Source: an uncultured Bacteroidales bacterium (GTDB taxonomy: Bacteria; Bacteroidota; Bacteroidia; Bacteroidales; P3). Taken from it: 41,366 nt of DNA. The notes beneath the pieces are model-generated. The model had not been told where the DNA came from. It made no database searches and saw nothing but the letters and a program-made list of their open reading frames with translations. The stretch spans positions 1-41,366 of the forward strand of contig CALUNB010000022.1 of assembly GCA_944321885.1 (NCBI GenBank). Reading direction: 5' to 3'. Position numbers and translations under genes: made by a program. Shown in pieces: positions 1-8,700 of the stretch (position 1 is its first letter; each line of letters begins with the position of its first letter).

Positions 1-2
1 TC

Positions 3-77
3 AAGAAACGTTTCAGCGGCCAATTGCAAGCCTGCGAGCAATGCGTGCTGGCCTGTCCGGAGAAAAAGACGTTTTAA
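3..77 (+). CDS. 3' end of unknown gene with Cys cluster (partial)
   Basis: An open frame enters from the left edge and stops at a TAA at 75-77, giving 24 residues that end QACEQCVLACPEKKTF. The three cysteines spaced CxxCxxxC resemble an iron-sulfur or zinc ligand set, but too little is visible to name a family. It ends 22 bases before the next gene on the same strand, so the two may be co-transcribed. The call rests only on the open frame, the close spacing and the Cys pattern. Confidence 0.45.
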   Translation, partial: KKRFSGQLQACEQCVLACPEKKTF

Positions 78-99
78 GTTTAAGCGGACGTCCCTTGTC

Positions 100-1509
100 A
101 TGGAAACAGACCGTGCATACACCAGGATACCGGTCCTGTGGCAATGTTTTTTCCCTGTGCTTTGTGCCCTGTTGTGCATCGCCTGCCAAAGCGGAAAACA
201 AAAAGAATCCGACCCGGAAATCCAAGCTTTGGTCAGGACAGGAGCCATTTGCAAGGACAAAGGCCGCCCCGACTCTTCTTTGCTATGTAGTCTGACCCTA
301 CTGCAAAAACTCGACCCGCAAGAAGAAAGCAACTACGGTCTCATTGCCAACCAACACAACAATGCCGGCGATATCTTCTACAACGCCAACATGATGGAAC
401 AGGCATTGGAACAGTACCAACAAGCTATCGCATACGGCCGGAAGCTGGGAGTAAAAGACGAGGAATCCCGTGCCCGGCGGGGGGTATGGCGGTGCTACGC
501 ATCCCAAGGCTCCTCCGCCGGCGATTCCGTTATCGCCCGTGCCATACCCTTGATTCCGGACATTTCTTCCCGGCAAGAGGTGGCCGCCCTGCACAACAAC
601 CTGACCGGATACTATCTCTTCAACAACCATCTGGACAAAGCCTTCGAAGCCAACAGCACGGCCATTCGCCTATGCACCGACTCCATACACCAGTTCCAAA
701 ACTACAGTGTCCGAAGCCAACTTTTCATCCGCACCGGCCAGCTCGATTCGGCTTGGGTCTATGCCTCCTTGGCATCCCGAAGTCCCGACATCTACACCCG
801 GGCCACGGCGCTCTACAGGCTTTCTTCCATAGCCGAAGAGAATCGCTGCGCGAAAGCAAACCATTCTCCCGACCTGGCCTCTTTATGGAAAACCTACAGC
901 CAAGCCATAGACTCCGTCTACCAAGCCAGGGAAGCGGATTCTTTGCAAAGCATCTTGCACAGGCAGCAAATCAGCCACGTGCAAAAAGAGGTCGAAAAAG
1001 ACAAAAGAATCCTCATCGGCATCCTCGTCACCCTGCTCGTCACCAGTATGCCAGCTTTCGTCCTCTGGAAACGGTGGCAAAACAAAAAAATCCGTCAAGA
1101 ACAAAACGAGCAGCGGGATTTCATAACCAAGCAATTTCTTTTGGAAGAATGGACGGCAGCCCGCAAACAAGGAGCAGAAAACTTCCAAAGAACTTCTTTA
1201 TCCCGGGAAATCGCAACTGCGCTCAAGCAAAACGCCACACTCAACCTGCAAGAACGAACCCGCTTGAAGAACGAGCTAATCCGTAATTTCAACACGATTC
1301 CGCATCTCCTGTCGAACCAGATTTCCGCCTCCGAAGAAGATGTCTTCCTGTATTGCCTTTCAGCAGCAGGATTCGGAACCAAAGAATGCGCGGCCTGCCG
1401 ATGCGTGACCGAATCGGCCATCCGGATGCAAAGGAAAAGGCTCAACGACAAAATACGTAAACTGTTCAACGGGCAAGACGGGAAGCAAATAGGAAAAGTA
1501 CTTATCTGA
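100..1509 (+). CDS. TPR lipoprotein/membrane regulator with C-terminal HTH
   Basis: A 469-aa protein. The N-terminus has a hydrophobic segment ending LLCIAC, a slightly atypical lipobox, so it is probably exported or anchored. Residues about 70-290 are helical repeats of TPR character (for example around NNAGDIFYNANMMEQALEQY). A transmembrane segment lies at about 304-325, followed by a charged coiled-coil stretch. The last ~65 residues have the layout of a LuxR-like helix-turn-helix: LSxxEEDVFLYCL, GFGTKECAACRCV, then SAIRMQRKRLNDKI. This architecture (periplasmic TPRs, one membrane span, cytoplasmic HTH) is common in Bacteroidota and is usually taken to be regulatory; the signal sensed is unknown. 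It sits 166 bases upstream of a T9SS cargo gene on the same strand, which may be its target. Confidence 0.7.
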   Translation: METDRAYTRIPVLWQCFFPVLCALLCIACQSGKQKESDPEIQALVRTGAICKDKGRPDSSLLCSLTLLQKLDPQEESNYGLIANQHNNAGDIFYNANMMEQALEQYQQAIAYGRKLGVKDEESRARRGVWRCYASQGSSAGDSVIARAIPLIPDISSRQEVAALHNNLTGYYLFNNHLDKAFEANSTAIRLCTDSIHQFQNYSVRSQLFIRTGQLDSAWVYASLASRSPDIYTRATALYRLSSIAEENRCAKANHSPDLASLWKTYSQAIDSVYQAREADSLQSILHRQQISHVQKEVEKDKRILIGILVTLLVTSMPAFVLWKRWQNKKIRQEQNEQRDFITKQFLLEEWTAARKQGAENFQRTSLSREIATALKQNATLNLQERTRLKNELIRNFNTIPHLLSNQISASEEDVFLYCLSAAGFGTKECAACRCVTESAIRMQRKRLNDKIRKLFNGQDGKQIGKVLI

Positions 1510-1517
1510 ATTTCCCC

Positions 1518-1579
1518 ATCTGTGACAGTCAAAACTGTAGCAAATTCACATACAGGATATTACTTATCACATCTGTGAC
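1518..1579 (+). promoter_or_regulatory. Direct repeat CATCTGTGAC upstream of the secreted protein gene
   Basis: The 10-mer CATCTGTGAC occurs at 1518-1527 and again at 1570-1579, 52 bases apart, roughly five helical turns. Both copies lie between the HTH regulator gene and the next gene and upstream of a good -7 box. They could be operator half-sites; this is inference from position and spacing. Confidence 0.35.
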
Positions 1580-1590
1580 GAAACCTCTAC

Positions 1591-1619
1591 GTTTTTACAG
1601 GTTTCCTTCCTTATATTTG
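1591..1619 (+). promoter_or_regulatory. Bacteroidota-type promoter of the T9SS cargo gene
   Basis: TATATTTG at 1612-1619 matches the Bacteroidota -7 consensus TAnnTTTG exactly. A T-rich -33-like stretch (gTTTTTAC) begins about 20 bases upstream. Transcription would start near 1625, just at or inside the leader hairpin described next. Confidence 0.5.
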
Positions 1620-1648
1620 CATGTGTCGCCTCAGAAGGAGGCACATGC
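1619..1648 (+). other. 5' leader stem-loop
   Basis: GCATGTG, a two-base bulge, then GCCTC pairs across a five-base loop with GAGGC and CACATGC. The result is an almost perfect hairpin about 27 bases before the start codon at 1676. No T-tract follows, so it is not a terminator. If transcription starts near 1625 only the inner part would be in RNA; as DNA it is also a palindrome that could bind a dimeric regulator. Confidence 0.4.
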
Positions 1649-1675
1649 AAGAACGTCTAACCAAAACTTGTAAAA

Positions 1676-4669
1676 ATGAAAACAAAAATCGCTTTTTTTT
1701 GCGCAGCCTTGCTTTGCACCTCTCCGCTGCAAGCCCAGGAAATCCAGGAGAATCCCCTCCTCTGCGGCTTCCTGATGTACGATGAAAACGGAACCTCCCC
1801 GGGCATCGTCAACGTGAAGCTCGATGAACCGGTCAGCCTTTCTTCCTTGCATGAAAGCAGCCTGAACATCAGTGGCGGCACTTTTTCCGGCAACACGCTG
1901 TACCTGCAAACGTATGACATGGGCGGGATTCCCTTCCGGTCTTTCCCCACAGCCTTGTATGCCAAGAATACATTGACCGGGGAAGAGACCCTCATTGCCG
2001 AATACACGCAAGACGACCCCATTTTCAACGATATGACCCACGACCCCGTATCCGGCAAATTCTACGCCATCGGAGCCACCGAAGGCATGGTCACCAGCAA
2101 TTTCTACGAATTGGACATGGAAACGGGAGAGTACCTCGAATTATTCCCCTTGGACTACAATTTCGTAGCCGTCGCGGCCAATGATGACGGGGAAATCTAC
2201 GGGATAGACGAAACCGGATGGATCCATATCTTCCACCTCGAAGAAGGATACACGGATTTCAGGATTGAAACCGGAGAGACCTCGCCCATGTATGCGCAAA
2301 GCATGGCCTTCGAACCGGGAACGAACCTGCTGTACTGGGCCGGATGCCGGAATAACAGCCTTTGTTTCCTCTCCGTCATCGACATGGACAGCGAAGAGGT
2401 CACATCCTTGGCCGACCCCATGCCGGGTAATGCCAACATAGGCGCGTTGTTTTTCACCGGCCAGACCCAAGCCGCGATTCCTGTCCCTCCCGCTGACTTC
2501 ACCGCCGTACCCGATCCGGAGGGCGGCCTTTCCGTGAGCCTTTCCTGGACGAACCCCGACACCAGCATGGACGGTTCGCCCCTTACCCGCCTGGACTCCA
2601 TCAAAATATACCGTAACGACACGCTCATAGGCCATGTCGGAGACCCGGTTCCCGGCCAAACAGGTTCCTATGTCGACAACACGGTCCGGAACGGTCTGGC
2701 CACTTACCGGATTACGGCTTCCAACCAAGAAGGGGAAAGCGCCTCTAGCGGAAGCCAGGTCGTCTTCGTCGGCGTGGACCACCCCGGTCTTGTAGAAAAC
2801 CTGGAACTCGTCCGGCAAGACGGCTTCCGTGCCTCCCTGCGATGGGACAAACCTTCAACAGGAATGCATCAAGGTTATTTCGACACAAACGGCATCGTAT
2901 ACCATATCATCCGTTTCCCCGACCATCTCAACGTAGCCCGGAACTTGGACCGGAGGGAATTCACGGACACGACCCTCTTGGAAACTTACGGCTACAGCTA
3001 CGGCGTGGTTGCCAGCAACCAAGACGGGACAGGCGACACGGCCGTCTCCAACAAGGTCATCATCGGCCCGGCGTTGCCGTTGCCATTGACCAACAATTTC
3101 AGCACCGAAGCCGCCCGCAGCCTCGTGGATATCGTGGATGCAGATCAAGACAGCGCCACTTGGAAATTCGGTTCCAACTACGCAGGTACGTCCGACTGGT
3201 ACATAGAGTACCCTTGGACGGAAGGTTTGGAGGGTGAGGTGGACGATTGGTTCTTCATGGCACCGGTCCATTTGGAGGCCGGTCGCCAGTACTTGCTCAA
3301 CTACGATGTCCGCATGGGGGGCTCCCTTGGCCAAACCCATATGCGGATAGCCTTGTGCGACAGCAACGCACCCGAAGCCGTCGTCCAGCAGATTGACGAG
3401 AAGACCGACCTCCAAAGCAACTTCGTCTTCGAAACTGCCGGCACACCGTTCGTCCCTGAAACGACAGGCGACTACTGGATTGGTTTCCAATGTTATTACA
3501 ACACCTATTTCATGCAAATCACCCATGTCAACCTAAAAGAAACGGTTGACACCGATGTAAGCTGCCTCACAATCCAAGGTTTGGAAGTAGCCGTCAGGGG
3601 CCAGGAAACCACCCTCGATGTGGAAATACAGAACACGGGAGCCACCTTGGTGGAAGAGCTGGTAGTCCAGGTGGTGGATAACAAGGGTACCGTGGTCGGA
3701 GAAACGAACGTCCGCCAAGATTCCATCCTCCCGCTGAACCGTGTCCTGACCGTCGGGGTAGACTGCATCATCGAGACGGAAGAAGACGAAACCGAACTTT
3801 ATGCGGTGACACGAACCTCCGGAGACGGAAGAAGCGGGAACGACACGACGGCACGCCCGTTAGCCGTGGAAGTGCTTTCCGAAGAAGAGTATACCTTGGC
3901 CACGGTAGGCGAACGCCGCAACAACGCCCATCTCTCGGCTTTCATACCCTTCGACCTGCATGTGCGTTACGGCACGGCCCAAATGCTTTACACGCAAGAA
4001 ATGTTGGGATTCCCGGCAGCCACCATCGACCGGCTCGGCTTCTACTACTTCGTGACACGGGGCGAATATGCCAAGAACGTGGACATGAAAATCTATATGG
4101 CCAACACGGAAGAGATTTCGCTGGGAACCGCTTGGCTTCCGGAGACCGAGTTCAGTTTGGTCTACGAGGGGCTCTTGAACCTCGACTCAGCCAACTTCGC
4201 CCAGATACTTGTCCTGGATGAAAGTTTCAGGTACGAGGGAAACAGCCTGGTCATCATGACCCAGACCGATGGAGGTAAGGAAGAGTTTTTCTACAATTGG
4301 TTCCTTGCTTCCACTCCGGCCATGGATGATCCCGGCACCTATTCGCTCAGCTATAACAGCGATGACACACCTTTCGATTACACGCAGGAAGGAATGGAAT
4401 CGCCGCAATACGCCAACCTGGCGTTCATCCTCCGTGACTTGGCCCCTTCCGGCAACCAAGAGGCGCAGTCTGAGGGACGGAAGCCTTTCAGGCTCGTAAG
4501 CATGAAGGACGGGGTCCGGATCATCGCGGAAGAAGAAATGGACATCACCGTCCACAATCTTCTGGGACAATGCGTAATCCAAGGCAAGCACATCGGCGCG
4601 GGCAGCACCACCCTCCCGCTTCCTTCCGGCTTGTACCTCATCAACGGGCAGAAAGCCGTTTCCTTGTAG
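1676..4669 (+). CDS. Large secreted multidomain protein with T9SS C-terminal sorting domain
   Basis: A 997-aa protein with a clear Sec signal peptide (MKTKIAFFCAALLCTSPLQAQ). Residues about 25-260 look like a propeller-type region that reports values. Two fibronectin type III-like domains follow at about 266-364 and 365-463. A jelly-roll or cleaved-adhesin-like domain lies at about 470-655 (WYIEYPWTEG, VDDWFFMAPVHLEAGRQYLL). A CARDB-like Ig domain follows (VRGQETTLDVEIQNTGAT). The last ~45 residues (ITVHNLLGQCVIQGK ... LPSGLYLINGQKAVSL) match the type A Por-secretion sorting domain that directs export through the type IX system and removal or anchoring at the cell surface. It is probably a surface or secreted adhesin-like protein. 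No catalytic motif was recognised. Confidence 0.75.
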   Translation: MKTKIAFFCAALLCTSPLQAQEIQENPLLCGFLMYDENGTSPGIVNVKLDEPVSLSSLHESSLNISGGTFSGNTLYLQTYDMGGIPFRSFPTALYAKNTLTGEETLIAEYTQDDPIFNDMTHDPVSGKFYAIGATEGMVTSNFYELDMETGEYLELFPLDYNFVAVAANDDGEIYGIDETGWIHIFHLEEGYTDFRIETGETSPMYAQSMAFEPGTNLLYWAGCRNNSLCFLSVIDMDSEEVTSLADPMPGNANIGALFFTGQTQAAIPVPPADFTAVPDPEGGLSVSLSWTNPDTSMDGSPLTRLDSIKIYRNDTLIGHVGDPVPGQTGSYVDNTVRNGLATYRITASNQEGESASSGSQVVFVGVDHPGLVENLELVRQDGFRASLRWDKPSTGMHQGYFDTNGIVYHIIRFPDHLNVARNLDRREFTDTTLLETYGYSYGVVASNQDGTGDTAVSNKVIIGPALPLPLTNNFSTEAARSLVDIVDADQDSATWKFGSNYAGTSDWYIEYPWTEGLEGEVDDWFFMAPVHLEAGRQYLLNYDVRMGGSLGQTHMRIALCDSNAPEAVVQQIDEKTDLQSNFVFETAGTPFVPETTGDYWIGFQCYYNTYFMQITHVNLKETVDTDVSCLTIQGLEVAVRGQETTLDVEIQNTGATLVEELVVQVVDNKGTVVGETNVRQDSILPLNRVLTVGVDCIIETEEDETELYAVTRTSGDGRSGNDTTARPLAVEVLSEEEYTLATVGERRNNAHLSAFIPFDLHVRYGTAQMLYTQEMLGFPAATIDRLGFYYFVTRGEYAKNVDMKIYMANTEEISLGTAWLPETEFSLVYEGLLNLDSANFAQILVLDESFRYEGNSLVIMTQTDGGKEEFFYNWFLASTPAMDDPGTYSLSYNSDDTPFDYTQEGMESPQYANLAFILRDLAPSGNQEAQSEGRKPFRLVSMKDGVRIIAEEEMDITVHNLLGQCVIQGKHIGAGSTTLPLPSGLYLINGQKAVSL

Positions 4670-4947
4670 GTACCTTTTGATCAAGGGGTGGCAGACGAGC
4701 AAGGATTTCCCCTCCCTAACCCGAAGGGCGGCCCTAATCCTGTTTCGAAGAAGATGTCCCGCCAAGGCAGAATCCGAGGCGTGTTCTTCTTGGGGAAACG
4801 GGTTCCCGGGCCGCCCTTTCTTGGCAAAGGTCTTCGGGAGAAGCCATGCCTCATGCTGCCGACCGCAATCAGGAATCCCCGAACAGAGAAAATCCCGGAC
4901 ACGGCCTGGAACCACGCATTCCAGATTACAGGAGCGCAAAACCTCTT
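4670..4947. other. Intergenic gap with a long imperfect inverted repeat
   Basis: This 278-base gap separates two converging genes. GGGCGGCCC at 4726-4734 pairs with GGGCCGCCC at 4808-4816. The pairing continues imperfectly inward (tgtttcgaagaag opposite cttcttggggaaac), so about 90 bases could fold into one large stem. There is no T-tract typical of an intrinsic terminator. Short ORFs here have no recognisable protein features. Confidence 0.4.
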
Positions 4948-5705
4948 TCAAACAAAATACTGGGTCTTCAACCAATACGCATATATCGGATCTTGGAACG
5001 AATATTTTCCCGCCTGGTTGTCCAAGATGTCACTCTTGACAAGGGCTGCTTTTGAACGGGAAATGGAAATCGTGGAAGTAATCCGGTAACGATGCATCAC
5101 TTCCGTGGAACTGATGGATTTCTCGCCCGCAATCAAAGCCCTCAGATAATTGAGTTGCTGGGTAGTCAAAGCCTCGGTAATGGTGACGAAAAGCAGGCTC
5201 AATTGCTCCACCAAGGCGGCATGAGCCTCACGCACGGTTTCCTCCGTACAAACATCCTTCGTCCTCAACCAAGACAATTGCGCCAACTGCTGGGCATAAT
5301 AGGGGTGTTTATCGGTAAGCTCGGCAATCAAACGGCTTGCCTCAACGGTAATACGTTTACCGGTATCGGCGAAACGCCCTTGAAAGAATTCGACCAAACA
5401 CGAAGTCTCAATCTCATTGAGGAAGAGCAGATTCCCGAACTTATAAAAGGGTTTTGAAGCATTGGTGAACACATCCAACATCATATGCCGCTTGCTTCCA
5501 TACAAGCAATAAGCCACATGCTGGTGATGTTGCCAGTGGGAACGCAACTTTTTCTGGAAATAACCAGGCTCGGAAAATTCCGCGATATTTTGGAATTCAT
5601 CCACGCAAACAACCACTTTCAAGCCCTTTTCCCGCGCAATCTTCCCGGCCAAGTCCAACACCTCATCAGGATTCAAAACAAGAGACATTTCAGAATACTC
5701 GCAGA
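4948..5705 (-). pseudogene. AAA ATPase missing its N-terminal Walker A part (remnant)
   Basis: The frame encodes about 250 residues that resemble the C-terminal two thirds of Bacteroidota AAA-family ATPases of the archaeal-ATPase-like group. They include a Walker B (VVVCVDEFQNI), the HWQHHQHVAYCLYGS sensor-like strand, HPYYAQQLAQL, and a C-terminal winged helix ending FQDPIYAYWLKTQYFV. Family members are usually about 380 aa and start with a P-loop such as SPRRFGKT; nothing like it is present. The homology begins immediately after the stop codon of the upstream outer membrane protein gene at 5706. Upstream of that point the same frame is only the antisense-of-sense shadow of the barrel gene. 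No start codon or promoter of its own is evident, so I read it as a relic of a deletion. Confidence 0.75.
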
Positions 5706-8700
5706 TTAAAAATCCGTGCTGAGCGAAAAATAGAACACCGGGCGGTCGCGGACAATCCCGTTCTCCACGCCCCAAGCCACATCGCCCCGCAGGAAATAGC
5801 CGAAAAGCTGCAAGCGCAGGCCGCAACCGAAACCCGCCACGAAAGGATTGGCATCCTTGTCCAAAACCACGGTCAGCTTGCCGTCCTCGATGGTCTGCTT
5901 GTAGAAAGGATTATCCTTGGACCAAGGATTCCAGCCGCTCCAAGCGCTCCCCACGTCCGCGAACAGCACCAATTGGAGATGGCGCAAAAAGGAAGACTGG
6001 ACCGGCCGGGGAGAAAGTACCTCGATAAAAGGTATCCGGATTTCGCTGTTGAAAACGGCAAAACTGTTTCCGTTACGGATATTCTGCGTGAAGCCCCGCA
6101 TATTGGTAGCCAAAGTCTGGAACGCGTAATTCTGGTTCGGATCGGTTTCCACATCCCGGTTGAAACGGGCACCGACCCAACTGTCCACCCCGCCCATGTA
6201 ATACACCAGTTTCTGCTGCCCGAAAGAAGTGGACATGGCGATACGGTTCGCCCAAATCATGGTCTTGTACAATTTCCGGTAATCCCGGAAGTCGAGCCCC
6301 ACGACGAAAAGGTTCTGATGGTTGTTGACCACGCCTTGGTAATACTCGAACCAAACCTTGCCCCGTGTCCCGAAATAGATGTTCTGGGTAATGAAACGGC
6401 TGTGGTCGTACACCCATTCCCCCTTCAAACCCACCCGCAGCTCGCTCCGGGTCCCGGCAATCAAAGAGGGATAGTCGATAGCCTGTTCGATGGTCCGGTC
6501 GTAACGTCCGAAAACCGTTCCCCGGATACTCGAAACCGGCGTAATCGGGTATTTCATAATGTAGTAGGCATCGTAGGTATGCTGCTTGTAGGGATACCCG
6601 TCCGAGAACGTGGAATTGAGATTGGACATATGCAAGACCAACTGATGCCCCAGACGACGCTCCAAGTACTCGTAGCTGAACAAGTATTCCGTACTGGAGA
6701 AATCAAGCGAGAAACCAAAGCCCCCGATCAAGCGATGGTTTTCCATCAGGTCGGAAATCGAAATCTGGGTCAGGCCGCTCGTTCCCGGGTTCAGGTAAAT
6801 GGGCGATTGGCTGTTGGTAAACTGCTGGTAACCGGCCGTCAAATAATCGAAGCCCAGCTGGGCCGTCGTGGAATTGATGGAATATTCCACATGGTAAATC
6901 CGCTGCCTTGGAGGAATTCTGGGATACTCCGATACCGTACTGTCGCCCGACATGGCCGCCATCAACCAAGCCCGCGCCGCCGAATCGGACAGGGGCGCAA
7001 ACGAAGTGTCCCCCGCTCCCATTTGGCGGTAAAGCTCCCAAGCCTGAGCCAAAGGTGGCGGCATCGAAGAAGTTCCCGTTCCGGCCCCTCCCGCTTCCCC
7101 GGATGAAGGAAGAACCGCCCGTTCACGCGAAGCCCGCGTATCCAACGAATCCGCCTGCCCCGACGGAGAATCCCCGGGAGCAAGATTCCCATGGGCAAGC
7201 CGCCCTTGGGACAAATCCTCCTTCCACAGACCGGCCCGTTTCAACAGCCAAACATCATAAGAGGTAAGCCTCTTGTAATCTTGGGCTTCCGCATTGCGCA
7301 ACTTCAACATCCTCCGCGCCAAACGCTCCTCCTCCAAACGTCGGGCCGCCCCCGTCGTGTCGGACGCCAACGCCCTCTCCACGCTGTCCTGGTAAGCTTT
7401 TTTGGCCAAGCGTTTCCGCTCCCGTGTCCAAAGCTCATCCTTGAACTTGGACGGACGCACTTTCCGATCCTTCCCTTTCAAGGCTTGTTCCTCAATCAAG
7501 CCCCGGGAAAGCTTTTCCCCCTCCGCCAAGCCGGAAGACTCCAGAACATCCTCCCTGTCCGCCACGGAAGAGGGCAACAAATTTCCCAGACCATCGATAC
7601 CGAGCCAATAACTTCCCTTCTTGTCCGCCAAACGCCGGATTTGGACATAGTCTCCCCGCTCCGGTGACAAATCGAACGAAATCATGCCCGGTTCGAAATC
7701 CGTCACGACCCCGCTCTGGAAAGTGGAACGGTAATGGATAGCCGTGTCGATATGGGAAATGGTCTTCCCGAACTGTCCCGTGGCCACGTTCGTTTGCCCG
7801 TATTTATTCGTCGTGAAAGCGATACGCTCGTTTCCCGTCGCCTTGGGCGAGCGCAACAAGGTCCGGGCATCCTCATCCGTCATGGCGAACAAACGGTTTC
7901 CCTTGGCCTTCAAATCATAGGCAAACAAATTCCGCCCTGTTTTGAACGAGGGAGCCACTTCAAAGGTCTCCCGTTTCCGGATAGTATCGTCCGGACGGTT
8001 CGATGCAAAGACCAACCAATCGGTTTCCGGGACAAAAACCGGGTCGTAATCATCGTACAAGTCAAAAGTGATACGTTGCCGCGTACCGGTTCCCAGATGG
8101 AACAAATAAATATCCGGGTAGCCGTCAGTAGCGGCCCCCAAGGCAATCTGCCGCCCGTCCGGGGAGAAAGAAAAACTGTTCACCTTGTCGAACATGTCCA
8201 ACTGGTAACGAGGCGTTTTCCTGTCCACCCTCTTTTTCTTGAACTTCCCTTTCTTGTTTTTCTGTATCTCATAGAGCAACAAGGAAATCCGACCTTTCTC
8301 CTCGGTTATCATACCCAAAGCTTCCCCATCGGGATGGAAACAAAGCAAGGGAAACGAATAATCGGGATTATCGTTGATGGCCGCCCCGGTCCTGTAAATG
8401 CAAAAACGCCGCAAAGGGTCCACCGTCTGCAAATAAACCTTGGCCCGGCCCAGCTTGTTGGATACGAAAGCCACCTCTTTCCCTTCCGGGTTCAACACGA
8501 AACGATCGTAAGTATGGTCCACCTTGCTTGTCCGTTTCAAAACATGGTCGGCCAAGAGCGTATCACGGGCCGCACCCGTCCGGTAACGGGTCAAATAATA
8601 ATTGCGCCAAAGCTTGATGACTTCCTTGTACTTGATTCCAAGCGCGATTTGGAAGGTCTTGTTGATGCGGCGTTCGCTCGCCACGACCCGGATGCAGCGG

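Noticed and set aside
4677..5089. Short plus-strand frames in the gap after the secreted protein
   Set aside because: They read through the inverted repeat and antisense to the ATPase relic, with no start signal or protein-like composition.
5706..5826. N-terminal 40 residues of the ATPase-like frame (from 5826)
   Set aside because: This part is an out-of-frame reading of the barrel gene's last codons. The ATPase similarity starts only after that gene's stop.
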